Source of the DNA: Parcubacteria group bacterium Gr01-1014_56
GTDB taxonomy: Bacteria; Patescibacteriota; Minisyncoccia; Phycocordibacterales; SBAW01
NCBI GenBank assembly: GCA_007375995.1
Contig: VMFK01000020.1
Location: 1-13,370 of the forward strand
Reading direction: 5' to 3'
DNA length: 13,370 nt
Below are positions 1 to 7,395 of this stretch, one piece after another. Made by a program: the position numbers and the translations under genes. The notes under the pieces were generated by a model. That model was given only the letters and a program-made list of their open reading frames with translations. It had not been told where the DNA came from and did no database searches. How positions within the stretch are numbered: the first letter of the stretch is position 1; each line of letters starts with the position of its first letter.

Positions 1-2
1 GA

Positions 3-797
3 ACAGTTTATGTGGGGCCTGGAGAATATCGCGAATCTGTTTCCACTGGGGGCGGAGTAAGTCTCATTGGCGCAGGAGCGTCAAAGACGACCATTCGCGG
101 CCCGGGGGCAAGCGACGATGGGTGGGGAGGAGTCGTGCGTCTTACTGCATCGGTATTAGACTTGAATCGCGATGGCAAGTTTGAATATTACTTCCCGACA
201 CTTAGCGGGTTTACGATCACCTCTGATTATGTCCAAGAAACAAAAATTGTTGATATCGCTTCTCAAAACGTTAACGTTAATGAGGTTACTATTGCTTATG
301 GGTATAGCAAAGATTCCGTCTATGTTTATCTGAATGGAGAAATAATTGTTGGTGCGGATCCAAAGACATTTTTAATCATCGGAACACCTAGATTTACTGT
401 TAATCCAGAGATGTATTATGCAAAAGATACCCTCCATGTTTATTTTGACGGCACTATTTTGGTCGGAGCGGATCCAGCGACATTTGTACTTATTCCTGAT
501 GTCGGAGTGGATGTAGCCTTTAGATCTCATTTTGCCAAAGACAAAAGTCATGTTTATGATTCATATTTCGGTACGTTGTTGCAAGGTGCAGATCCAGTGA
601 GTTTCGTTGTGCTTAATTATGCATATGCGAAAGATACAAATCATGTTTATAGTTTTGCTCCAGGAATACTTGGTGATCCAGATACAGTTCCATTAAATGG
701 AGCTGACCCAAGTACTTTTACCCTTGTTTCGGGTCAAACTACCTATGATGCCCAAGATAAAGACCATAAATATTTAGTTGGTGAAATAGTGCAATAA
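3..797 (+). CDS. Surface protein, beta-helix start followed by DKNYY-type repeats (5' partial)
   Basis: The reading frame is open to the left edge, so the true start lies outside the window; 264 residues are visible. The first ~75 residues (TVYVGPGEYRE, then a VSLIGAG/TTIRG pattern and SGFTIT) resemble the opening coils of a right-handed parallel beta-helix, the pectate-lyase-like fold typical of secreted carbohydrate-binding or surface proteins. From about residue 100 the protein becomes tandem repeats of the DKNYY family type: a KDxxxVY motif followed by a GADPxTF motif, seen four times with a degenerate fifth KD copy at the C-terminus. The repeat part is clearly AT-richer than the first ~180 bases. 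It ends 34 bases before the next gene and has no membrane anchor in the visible part. An extracellular location is inferred from family behaviour, and the ligand is unknown. I am fairly sure of the repeats and less sure of the beta-helix. Confidence 0.75.
   Translation, partial: TVYVGPGEYRESVSTGGGVSLIGAGASKTTIRGPGASDDGWGGVVRLTASVLDLNRDGKFEYYFPTLSGFTITSDYVQETKIVDIASQNVNVNEVTIAYGYSKDSVYVYLNGEIIVGADPKTFLIIGTPRFTVNPEMYYAKDTLHVYFDGTILVGADPATFVLIPDVGVDVAFRSHFAKDKSHVYDSYFGTLLQGADPVSFVVLNYAYAKDTNHVYSFAPGILGDPDTVPLNGADPSTFTLVSGQTTYDAQDKDHKYLVGEIVQ
303..776 (+). repeat. Tandem DKNYY-like protein repeats, about four and a half units
   Basis: KDxxxVY motifs begin near 303, 417, 531 and 624, and a degenerate copy (DKDHKY) begins near 750. 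The paired GADP motifs begin at 351, 465, 585 and 699, so the period is 38-40 residues (114-120 bases). The units are similar in protein but divergent in DNA, so they look like an old duplication under selection and not a recent expansion. Confidence 0.8.
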
Positions 798-831
798 CTT
801 CCACAATTGCCGAGTGCTATACTAAAAGGTA
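795..831 (+). promoter_or_regulatory. Extended -10 promoter with predicted start at the ATG of the VirD4-like gene
   Basis: TGCTATACT lies at 815-823: a TATACT hexamer (818-823) with an upstream TGn extension. The best-placed -35 (795-800, TAACTT, 17-base spacer) is poor, which fits an extended -10 promoter. The expected transcription start, 6-8 bases downstream, falls at 829-831, directly before ATG 832. AAAAGG at 824-829 could act as a Shine-Dalgarno only if transcription began further upstream, and it is too close to the ATG to be good. The same TGCTAnACT element recurs before the minus-strand gene at 7924. Confidence 0.55.
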
Positions 832-2586
832 ATGCACGAAGACCCCAATGTAATCACCTATTTTGCCCAAACTAATTCCCGCGGCAAGCAGGTGCCGTTT
901 GGCATCAAACGCAAGGACCGCGAGCGCCACATGTACATAATCGGGAAGACCGGTATGGGCAAGTCGACCTTGCTCGAAAACCTCGCGATACAAGACATCC
1001 GCAACGGGGAGGGTATAGCATTTATCGACCCGCATGGCTCGACCGCCGATAGGATCATGGAGTATGTGCCGGAGCATCGCATCAAAGACGTGCTCTACTT
1101 TGCACCGTTTGATATGGACTACCCCGTTGCATTTAACGTGATGGAAGACGTCGGCTACGACAAACGCCACCTGGTGGTCTCCGGGCTCCTCTCTGCGTTC
1201 CGCAAAATCTGGGTGGACGCCTGGTCTGCACGCATGGAGTACATTCTTTCAAACACTTTGCTCGCACTTTTAGAGTATGAAGGTTCGACACTGCTTGACG
1301 TCAACCGCATGCTCATCAACAAGGCCTTTCGCAAAAAAGTGGTGGAGAACGTCAAAGACCCAATCGTAAAAAGTTTCTGGGCTGACGAATTTGCCAACTA
1401 CACCGACCGCTATACGCAAGACGCAACCCCTGCCATCCAAAATAAAATTGGGCAGTTTACCTCAAACCCCTTGATCCGCAATATCGTTGGTCAACCAAAA
1501 TCGTCTTTTGATATCCGCAAGATGATGGACGAAAAAAAGATCATTATCATCAACCTCTCTAAGGGACGTGTTGGCGAGGTCAACGCGACGCTCTTGGGGA
1601 GTATGATAGTCACTAAAATTTATCTTGCGGCAATGTCGCGCGCCGACGTGCCTGCCGAGACGCTTAAAACCCTGCCAAGCTTTTATTTTTACGTCGATGA
1701 GTTTCAGAACTTTGCCAATGAGAGTTTCTCCGACATACTCTCCGAGGCGCGTAAATATAAACTGCGGCTTATTATTGCGCACCAATATGTTGAGCAGATG
1801 GAGGAGGAGGTGCGCGACGCAGTCTTTGGCAACGTGGGCACCACAATTGCCTTTAGGGTCGGGCCGTTTGACGCTGAGACACTCGAGACCATATTTGAGC
1901 CACAGTTTATGGCAACCGACTTAGTGAATTTAGGCTTCGCTCAGATATATTTAACGCTCATGATAGATGGTGTAGGCTCCCCGCCCTTTAGCGCCACGAC
2001 CATGGCGCCCTTTGACCCGCCACCGCAGAAATTTGTTGACGCAGTGCTTAAAAGCTCGCGCGCGCAGTTCGGTAAACCGCGCGTTGAGGTCGAGGAAACG
2101 ATAAAAAAATGGAATGAGCTTGAGCCAGTTGAGACGATCAGCAAACCCAAGCGCGATTACGTACCAATACGCAAAAGCGAAGCGCCAATGCAGCCCAAAC
2201 CTCCTCTACAAGCAGCTCCAGTTATAGAAAAAAAAGTCGAGACACCGCCTGTTGTACATCAGCCCAAGAAACAAGAATCTCGCCCACCGGAGCGCCATGA
2301 GCCTCGTGTTCATGCACCAAAAGAGCCCCCTGCGCCACCACTTGATGGTGCAAAAAGCTTGCGCGAAGCGCTCGCCAAAGTCACCGGACAACAGTTTACT
2401 CCGGCGCCTCAACATACCGCACCTTCGGCCGGACATGTCCCTAACTTAAAAGAAATTCTTCATACGGTAGCTCCTAAGGCGGAGGCGCCAAAACCAACAG
2501 AACCGTCGGGATTGCCAGAAGACGTTTTACGCTCTATGCTCGCCGTTGATGAAGAGGAATCACAGTTCGAGAAGCCCGATAAATAA
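832..2586 (+). CDS. VirD4/TraG-like type IV secretion coupling ATPase
   Basis: A 584-residue P-loop ATPase of the FtsK/HerA superfamily, VirD4/TraG type. Such proteins hexamerise at the inner membrane and drive DNA or protein substrates to a secretion channel. The Walker A GKTGMGKST is at residues 38-46, followed by an FIDPHG strand typical of TraG-like ATPases. The Walker B is FYFYVDEFQNF (284-294, D289 and E290), and the sensor-type HQ follows at 317-318. There is no N-terminal membrane segment, so it probably works as a soluble hexamer or docks on a membrane partner. Residues ~430-584 form a Pro/Lys/Glu-rich tail, probably disordered, with three short Leu-rich helical motifs. The start is ATG 832, just after an extended -10 box. 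No other secretion genes are nearby; in these bacteria such ATPases are often orphans, so a role in DNA uptake, conjugation or pilus function is a guess. Confidence 0.85.
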   Translation: MHEDPNVITYFAQTNSRGKQVPFGIKRKDRERHMYIIGKTGMGKSTLLENLAIQDIRNGEGIAFIDPHGSTADRIMEYVPEHRIKDVLYFAPFDMDYPVAFNVMEDVGYDKRHLVVSGLLSAFRKIWVDAWSARMEYILSNTLLALLEYEGSTLLDVNRMLINKAFRKKVVENVKDPIVKSFWADEFANYTDRYTQDATPAIQNKIGQFTSNPLIRNIVGQPKSSFDIRKMMDEKKIIIINLSKGRVGEVNATLLGSMIVTKIYLAAMSRADVPAETLKTLPSFYFYVDEFQNFANESFSDILSEARKYKLRLIIAHQYVEQMEEEVRDAVFGNVGTTIAFRVGPFDAETLETIFEPQFMATDLVNLGFAQIYLTLMIDGVGSPPFSATTMAPFDPPPQKFVDAVLKSSRAQFGKPRVEVEETIKKWNELEPVETISKPKRDYVPIRKSEAPMQPKPPLQAAPVIEKKVETPPVVHQPKKQESRPPERHEPRVHAPKEPPAPPLDGAKSLREALAKVTGQQFTPAPQHTAPSAGHVPNLKEILHTVAPKAEAPKPTEPSGLPEDVLRSMLAVDEEESQFEKPDK

Positions 2587-3403
2587 ATACTCTTTACTAG
2601 GGGCTTTTTTCTGTGTCGGTTTTATGAGCATGCCACTCTACGCGCATGCTTTCGTGCAAATAACCGAGATCATGTACGATCTTTCAGGCCCCGACAGCGG
2701 CCGGGAGTGGATCGAGATCACCAATACAGGAGCGGAGCCTGTTGATGTGAGTAAATATAAAATCACTGAGGGCAGCACTAACCATGGCCTCATAATTTTT
2801 TCGGGTAACAATGTCCTCCCACCAGGAGGTTCAGCCATTGTTGCTGATGATCCTATAAAATTTAAAGAGGATTGGCCGGCATTTTCCGGAACACTTTTTA
2901 ACAGCACATTTTCGCTTTCGAACACTGGTGAGACACTTGTGATCAAAAATGCTTCCTCTACTGTTGAAGATACTGCTCTCTATGCCTCAAGCGGGGGAGC
3001 TGCGGGGGACGGCGGCTCGCTCCACCGCAGTGCCGAGATATTTATCGCCGCACTGCCGAACCCCGGCGTATTCCCGGGGAGTATAGTGTCAGTACCAAAA
3101 GTTGAAAAGCCTGCGCCGGTAGCAAAATCTTCCGTAACATCCGCAAAAAGTAAAACAGCTAAAACAAAATCATCAACGCAAGCCGCGGCTGCTCTTGAAG
3201 CACCGCACGCAACTTTTGATCCAAACGCTGAAGTGAACACCAACAATCCCACGCCACTACTTATTTGGGCTCTTGGTCTTGCCGCAATTATTGCACTTGG
3301 GGTTGCCGGTGCACTCTACGCACATCTCCAAAGTAGCAAAGCGCGTCGTCTTTTACCTGTGACTTCGAACACTACAGATGAGTTTGAAATCGTTGAAGAA
3401 TAA
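2549..3403 (+). CDS. Exported lamin-tail-domain protein with C-terminal membrane anchor
   Basis: 284 residues. ATG 2549 gives a good signal peptide: a basic start (MKRN...R...K), a hydrophobic core (LLGAFFCVGF) and a probable cleavage after AHA near residue 34. A TTG three bases upstream is the alternative start. Residues ~36-155 match a lamin tail domain, an Ig-like beta-sandwich: ITEIMYD, GREWIEITN, PVDVSKYKI, LPPGGSAIV and FSLSNTGETLVIKN are the expected strands. An Ala/Lys/Ser/Thr-rich linker (~185-220) leads to one membrane helix (~237-260) and a short basic then acidic tail, so the folded domain should sit outside the cell. The gene overlaps the ATPase by 38 bases and has no Shine-Dalgarno. 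Lamin-tail proteins are common on the surface of such bacteria and are often thought to bind sugars, DNA or protein; the partner here is unknown. Confidence 0.8.
   Translation: MKRNHSSRSPINKYSLLGAFFCVGFMSMPLYAHAFVQITEIMYDLSGPDSGREWIEITNTGAEPVDVSKYKITEGSTNHGLIIFSGNNVLPPGGSAIVADDPIKFKEDWPAFSGTLFNSTFSLSNTGETLVIKNASSTVEDTALYASSGGAAGDGGSLHRSAEIFIAALPNPGVFPGSIVSVPKVEKPAPVAKSSVTSAKSKTAKTKSSTQAAAALEAPHATFDPNAEVNTNNPTPLLIWALGLAAIIALGVAGALYAHLQSSKARRLLPVTSNTTDEFEIVEE
2572..2610 (+). terminator. Terminator-like hairpin across the ATPase stop codon
   Basis: AAGCCC (2572-2577) pairs with GGGCTT (2601-2606), and TAAA (2580-2583) can pair with TTTA (2593-2596) inside the loop. A T run at 2605-2610 follows at once. 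The shape is that of a weak intrinsic terminator. It lies over the stop codon of the ATPase (2584-2586) but inside the signal-peptide coding part of the next gene, so it could only attenuate that gene's expression if both are on one transcript. The long loop makes it uncertain. Confidence 0.35.
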
Positions 3404-3411
3404 GCAAAAAA

Positions 3412-3421
3412 ACTGTACAGT
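3412..3421. promoter_or_regulatory. 10-base perfect palindrome before the epimerase gene
   Basis: ACTGTACAGT is a perfect palindrome in the 28-base gap between the lamin-tail gene and the epimerase gene. Its right half (TACAGT, 3416-3421) is also a passable -10 hexamer, ten bases before ATG 3432. It could be an operator or a promoter element. A palindrome this short is not rare by chance, so the call is weak. Confidence 0.2.
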
Positions 3422-3431
3422 AAGGTCATCT

Positions 3432-4322
3432 ATGGGAGAAACCAGTGCTAAAAAGGTAATTCTTGTGACCGGCGGAGCCGGTTTTATCGGCTCGCATTTA
3501 TGTGAGCGGTTGGTCAAAGACGGCCATACTGTTATCTCACTCGACAACTACTTTACGGGTTCAAAGGAAAATCATGTTGTTGGTGTCGACTATCGCGACG
3601 GCCATACTAAGGATATCGCTTCGCTTGTGCCGGAGACGCCGGATCTCGTCTACCATCTCGGTGAATATTCGCGCACCGCAGTTGCTAAAGAAGAGCCGGG
3701 CGTCGTATGGGATTTAAATATTTTGGGGACCATTGGTGTACTTGAATTTTGCCGCACAAAAAAATCCAAACTTGTCTACGCAGGCTCTTCAACTAAGTTT
3801 GCCGACACAAGGGCCGATGGAGTCGAGGGCCGTAACCTCTCGCCATACACCTGGGCCAAAGCCGCCAACAGCGAACTCGTGGGCAACTACGGACTTTGGT
3901 ACGGACTCAATCACGCCGTCGTCTATTTTTATAACGTCTATGGCCCACGAGAGCTCTCTGGCAAATACGGTACCGTGATTCAAATCTTTAAAGAAGCATA
4001 CCAAAGAGGAGAGCTGCTCAAGGTTAACAGCCCCGGTACACAGACCCGCACCTATACGCACGTGGCCGATACTGTCGATGCGCTCTTACTCGTAGGAGAG
4101 AAGGGCGAAGGTGACGAATACGGTATCGCGTCAGAGGACACATACTCCACACGCGGTATTGCAGAGTTGTTTGGCGGTGAGATTGAAATGATGCCGGCAC
4201 GCTCGACCAGCAGGCCTTCTTCGCCGGTGCGCACCGAAAAAACCGAGGCGCTTGGCTGGCGACCTACACGCACTCTCAAAGATTATATCGATGCCTTCAA
4301 AGCAGAACGCCGCCAAGCATGA
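3432..4322 (+). CDS. NAD-dependent nucleotide-sugar epimerase/dehydratase (extended SDR)
   Basis: 296 residues, with the usual motifs of the extended short-chain dehydrogenase family that act on nucleotide sugars (UDP-glucose 4-epimerase, UDP-glucuronate decarboxylase and relatives). TGGAGFIGSH (13-22) is the NAD-binding glycine motif, and SLDNYFTGS follows strand 2 as in UDP-sugar enzymes. AGSST (117-121) supplies the catalytic Ser/Thr, YTWAK (139-143) is the catalytic YxxxK, and NVYGPRE is the substrate-side motif. It should make an activated sugar for the glycosyltransferases downstream; the exact sugar cannot be told. I prefer ATG 3432 over an upstream in-frame start at 3378, because the extra residues are poorly conserved-looking, overlap the previous gene, and an AAGG lies at 3422-3425. 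The next gene starts one base after its stop. Confidence 0.85.
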   Translation: MGETSAKKVILVTGGAGFIGSHLCERLVKDGHTVISLDNYFTGSKENHVVGVDYRDGHTKDIASLVPETPDLVYHLGEYSRTAVAKEEPGVVWDLNILGTIGVLEFCRTKKSKLVYAGSSTKFADTRADGVEGRNLSPYTWAKAANSELVGNYGLWYGLNHAVVYFYNVYGPRELSGKYGTVIQIFKEAYQRGELLKVNSPGTQTRTYTHVADTVDALLLVGEKGEGDEYGIASEDTYSTRGIAELFGGEIEMMPARSTSRPSSPVRTEKTEALGWRPTRTLKDYIDAFKAERRQA

Positions 4323-4323
4323 T

Positions 4324-5496
4324 ATGCAAAAGCGCATACTCATTTTTTCGCTCGCGTACTATCCAAGCCACGTTAGTGGGGCGGAGGTCTCAATCAAAGA
4401 GATAACCGACCGCATACCTCGCACTGATATTGCATTTGACATGATAACGCTACAGTTTGACCGACAGCATCCGCTAGTTGAGATGGTAGGGAATGTACGC
4501 GTGTATCGCGTAAAGGGCGGCGGCTCGTATATTTCAAAAGTATTTTTTCCGTTGTTTGCAGGGATAGGCGCGTACCGGTTGCATCGCAAATTTCATTATG
4601 ACGCATTTTGGGTAATGATGACCTACATGCTCTTTCCTCTCGCGTTCGCTAAGTTGTTGGGGATACGCGGACCGTATGTACTGACGCTCCAGGATGGCGA
4701 CACCTACGAAAAAGTTTTTGAGCGTTGGTTTATCAAACCAGTAGCGCCAATCTTAAACTGGGGGTTCCGCAACGCTACGATGATACAGGCTATCTCGACA
4801 TATCTCGCGACATGGCCCAAGCGTCGCGGATATAAATACCACGTGGAGGTGATACCCAACGGCGCGTCGATCCAGTCCTCGCAAGAATATCCACAAGGAG
4901 ACATTGATGCCCTTAAGATGAAGTTAGGGAGAAAAGAGGGTGATGTATATCTGCTCAGCGTTGGCAGGCTCGTGCATCAAAAGGCTATCGATGATGTGAT
5001 CCGTGCGCTTACCCACTTACCCGCGCATATACATCTCGTCGTAGCGGGTGAAGGCCCGGACAAAGACGCGCTGATGGAGCTTGCGCACAAAGAGGGGGTT
5101 GCACAGCGCGTGCAGTTTGTAGGACATGTCGATAGGACCGAGACCGCTAAGTATCGAAAGGCGTGCGACATCTTTGTGCTCCCGAGCCGTTCGGAAGGAC
5201 AGGGGATATCCTTCCTCTCAACAATGGCCGCAAAAATCCCTGTAGTTGCGACACAAGAGGGAGGCATCGCGGACTTTTTATTCGATGCAAAAAGGAACCC
5301 CGACAAACCGACAACCGGTTGGGCGGTAGACAAAAATAATCCGAAACAAATCGCAGCGGCCGTTAAAGAAATCATCGCTGATCACGAGCGTACCAAAGTT
5401 GTAACCGAAACCGCCTACACCATGGTCATTAAGGACTACAACTGGGACATCATCGCCAAAGACATGCAACAGAAAGTTTTTTCTCGATTATTCTAA
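4324..5496 (+). CDS. GT4-family glycosyltransferase
   Basis: 390 residues, the normal size for a retaining GT-B enzyme of family GT4 acting at the cytoplasmic face of the membrane. The N-terminal acceptor domain begins ILIFSLAYYPSHVSGAE; the C-terminal domain has VGRLVHQKAID, VVAGEGPDKDAL, VQFVGHV and IFVLPSRSEGQG. In the usual E-x7-E nucleotide-sugar motif the first Glu is E291, but the second position is Ser (S299), which is unusual. A longer reading frame opens at 4252 inside the epimerase gene, but homology-like sequence begins only at ATG 4324, one base after the epimerase stop, so the two are probably translationally coupled. It likely adds a sugar in a surface glycan; donor and acceptor are unknown. 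Confidence 0.85.
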   Translation: MQKRILIFSLAYYPSHVSGAEVSIKEITDRIPRTDIAFDMITLQFDRQHPLVEMVGNVRVYRVKGGGSYISKVFFPLFAGIGAYRLHRKFHYDAFWVMMTYMLFPLAFAKLLGIRGPYVLTLQDGDTYEKVFERWFIKPVAPILNWGFRNATMIQAISTYLATWPKRRGYKYHVEVIPNGASIQSSQEYPQGDIDALKMKLGRKEGDVYLLSVGRLVHQKAIDDVIRALTHLPAHIHLVVAGEGPDKDALMELAHKEGVAQRVQFVGHVDRTETAKYRKACDIFVLPSRSEGQGISFLSTMAAKIPVVATQEGGIADFLFDAKRNPDKPTTGWAVDKNNPKQIAAAVKEIIADHERTKVVTETAYTMVIKDYNWDIIAKDMQQKVFSRLF

Positions 5497-5500
5497 CGAC

Positions 5501-6283
5501 ATGGACCCGTACGAGTTTTCAATACAAAAAGTAAAGGAGGTTGGGGCAACGTTACTTGATGCGCGAGAGCGGGGCTTCAGCGTCGCAACTAAGGGCGGCA
5601 ATCCGCGCGACATCGTGACTAGCATAGACAAGAAAGCCAACGATATTCTGGTGTCTGCAATAAAGAAAGAATTTCCTACGCACCGCTTGTATTCCGAAGA
5701 GGGCGGCGACGTGGTGGCTGGCAGCGACGAGCAGTGGGTCATTGACCCAATCGATGGCTCTGCAAATTTCTCACGAGGCATTCCACATTTTTCGGTTTGT
5801 CTGGGATTGCTGAAAGGGGGTGCCCCGGTCGCGGGCGCTGTCTATAACCCTGTCACTAAAGAGTTGTTTAGTTTCAAAAAAGGCGAAGGAGCGTTTCTCA
5901 ACGGCAACCCTATCGGCGTCTCCGGGGTTTCAGTGCTCGCTGAGGCACAGGTGGTGTTCAGCCCCGGTTCGCGCAAACCGGAGCTGTGGGACTGGGCCGC
6001 AGTCTCTTATCGCAAACTGCTGGAGAAGAGCCTCAAGCGCGGCATGTACGGCAGCTCGGCGCTGGACATTTGCTTCGTGGCTGCAGGCCGGGCCGATGTA
6101 GGAGTATACGGCACGCTCTCCACGCTCGATATCGCCGCCGCCCTCGGTATTTTGCAGGAAGCGGGAGGAGTAAGCGCTAGCGCATCGGGCGGTTCGCTTG
6201 AGTATTCGATTGCGTCCCAAAAAGTCTATATAGGGAACTCGACCCCGATGCTCGAAGAATTGAGAGTGCTCCTTGAGAGTTAG
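5501..6283 (+). CDS. Inositol-monophosphatase-family sugar phosphatase
   Basis: 260 residues, typical for the Mg-dependent IMPase/FBPase/CysQ superfamily. Metal-binding motifs are all visible: SEEG (65-68), DPIDGS (82-87) and, near the C-terminus, LDIAAA with D210, where family members usually have WDxAAG. SRGIPHFSVCLGL and GAVYNPVTKELFS are further family signatures. It should hydrolyse a phosphate monoester such as inositol phosphate, a sugar phosphate or 3'-phosphoadenosine phosphate. Its place directly after an epimerase and a glycosyltransferase (4-base gap) points to a sugar phosphate used by this pathway, but this is inference. The missing Trp in the last motif means substrate preference should not be assumed to be inositol. 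Its stop codon is interleaved with that of the convergent kinase gene. Confidence 0.85.
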   Translation: MDPYEFSIQKVKEVGATLLDARERGFSVATKGGNPRDIVTSIDKKANDILVSAIKKEFPTHRLYSEEGGDVVAGSDEQWVIDPIDGSANFSRGIPHFSVCLGLLKGGAPVAGAVYNPVTKELFSFKKGEGAFLNGNPIGVSGVSVLAEAQVVFSPGSRKPELWDWAAVSYRKLLEKSLKRGMYGSSALDICFVAAGRADVGVYGTLSTLDIAAALGILQEAGGVSASASGGSLEYSIASQKVYIGNSTPMLEELRVLLES

Positions 6284-7395
6284 TGCAAAGCTTCTTGCCG
6301 ACGCTTCTCCTCCTCGCTGCGCAGTGAATTGCGGGCGTTTTTATATTCGGTGATAGTGCTTTCTTCTAGCGGCGTATCGACAAGCAGCGCGTACATCGCA
6401 GCCCGCCAGAACTCGACGCGTTTTTTGCTCAGCTCATGCATGTTGCCGGAGGTCTTGCTGAGAGCCCCGGCATGATACTCGAGTAGTTTGCCGAGCTTGT
6501 AGATGCGCATGAGCCGGAGCGAAAGCGATTCTTCAGGAGTGCGATTGTCACGCACGTATTGGATAAACGCGCGCTCGAGCGGGCGATTATACAGCAGCAT
6601 AAAGTTGAGAAGTCGCGCCCAGCTTTCGTACTTATTGCCGAAGTGGAAGGATGCCGAGTCCAGGAGATAAATGTCATCGTCACGCACGCGGAGGTTGTGC
6701 GGCACGAAGTCGGCATGGGTGAGAAATCCTGAGTACTGCTCTATGGTATCCCGATGCGCCTCCAAGAATGCTTCGGCCCAATTGAGGGTTTCTGCAAGCG
6801 CGACATTATCAGGGTCGTTCGAGACAGTCGAGTGTGCGAACTTTTTGAACGAGCGCAGGTATTCCTCGACGCCGCTTATCCCGAAGACGCTGCGGATAAC
6901 CTGTGCGTGCGAGTAGGTGGTCGCATGCACGCCTTCCTGCGCCTTGAGCGCACGCAACGCAAGCGAGAACTGTTCCTCGACCGACCGGGTCAAAAAATTT
7001 TTATCCTGATCAATGAACTCGGTTGCCAGGATCGTATATGCCCCTTTGTTTATAAAGAGAATCTCTTCGGGCGACAGGAGCGCATGGTACGCGAAGCGCA
7101 GAGAGCGCAGGGTTTCGCGCGCCGCTCTTTCGGTCTCTATCTCGCGGCGTCCGTCCCGTGTGCTGCTCAGTTTTATGACCACGCGCTTTGAATCGCGCTG
7201 ACGCTGTCCTAGGAGGACCAGCTTGTATCCGCCGCCGCCCACATCGCGCTCGCCTGCCATCAAAAAGCGCTCACCCTCGGTATGCACTTGCTCCGCCTCG
7301 AGAGTTACCCCTAATTTTTGGAGCACCGGCGAGGCTCCGCGCAGCTCGCGCGCGCGGTATTCCTCCCACTGTCGCTGTGCGTCGTTATCTTGCAT
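6280..7395 (-). CDS. Aminoglycoside-phosphotransferase-fold small-molecule kinase
   Basis: 371 residues. The protein has a kinase-like fold of the APH/choline-kinase group. A Gly-rich turn (GGGGYKLVLLG, 53-63) precedes the probable ATP-binding Lys in VVIKLS (K75). THADFVPHN (226-234) is the catalytic loop, with D229 as base and N234 binding metal. LLDSASF supplies the second metal Asp (D246), followed by SWARLLNF as in APH enzymes. It probably phosphorylates a sugar, polyol or glycan end and not an antibiotic, judging by its neighbours. ATG 7395 overlaps the end of the half-glycosyltransferase by 11 bases, so the two are likely co-translated. The frame stays open to 7734, but the extra part has no family resemblance and is read out of frame through the upstream gene. 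A protein-kinase-like role on a partner cannot be excluded. Confidence 0.75.
   Translation of the reverse strand: MQDNDAQRQWEEYRARELRGASPVLQKLGVTLEAEQVHTEGERFLMAGERDVGGGGYKLVLLGQRQRDSKRVVIKLSSTRDGRREIETERAARETLRSLRFAYHALLSPEEILFINKGAYTILATEFIDQDKNFLTRSVEEQFSLALRALKAQEGVHATTYSHAQVIRSVFGISGVEEYLRSFKKFAHSTVSNDPDNVALAETLNWAEAFLEAHRDTIEQYSGFLTHADFVPHNLRVRDDDIYLLDSASFHFGNKYESWARLLNFMLLYNRPLERAFIQYVRDNRTPEESLSLRLMRIYKLGKLLEYHAGALSKTSGNMHELSKKRVEFWRAAMYALLVDTPLEESTITEYKNARNSLRSEEEKRRQEALH

Noticed and set aside
303..776. CRISPR-like or DNA-level tandem repeat
   Set aside because: The periodicity is in the protein; the DNA units are divergent, there are no spacers, and the whole stretch is in frame.
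817..1170. Minus-strand open frame opposite the ATPase N-terminus
   Set aside because: It lies antisense to the well-supported Walker A region and has no recognisable features.
3378..3431. Upstream ATG for the epimerase gene
   Set aside because: It overlaps the end of the lamin-tail gene and adds a Lys/Ser-rich stretch before the nucleotide-binding strand; ATG 3432 has an AAGG at a usable distance.
4252..4323. Upstream start of the GT4 gene inside the epimerase gene
   Set aside because: The 24 added residues have no GT resemblance and would overlap coding sequence of the epimerase; ATG 4324 starts the first beta-strand.
6754..7191. Plus-strand open frame of 145 codons opposite the kinase gene, and a similar one at 7223-7684
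   Set aside because: Both are antisense shadows of GC-rich coding sequence, with no domain-like pattern and no start context.
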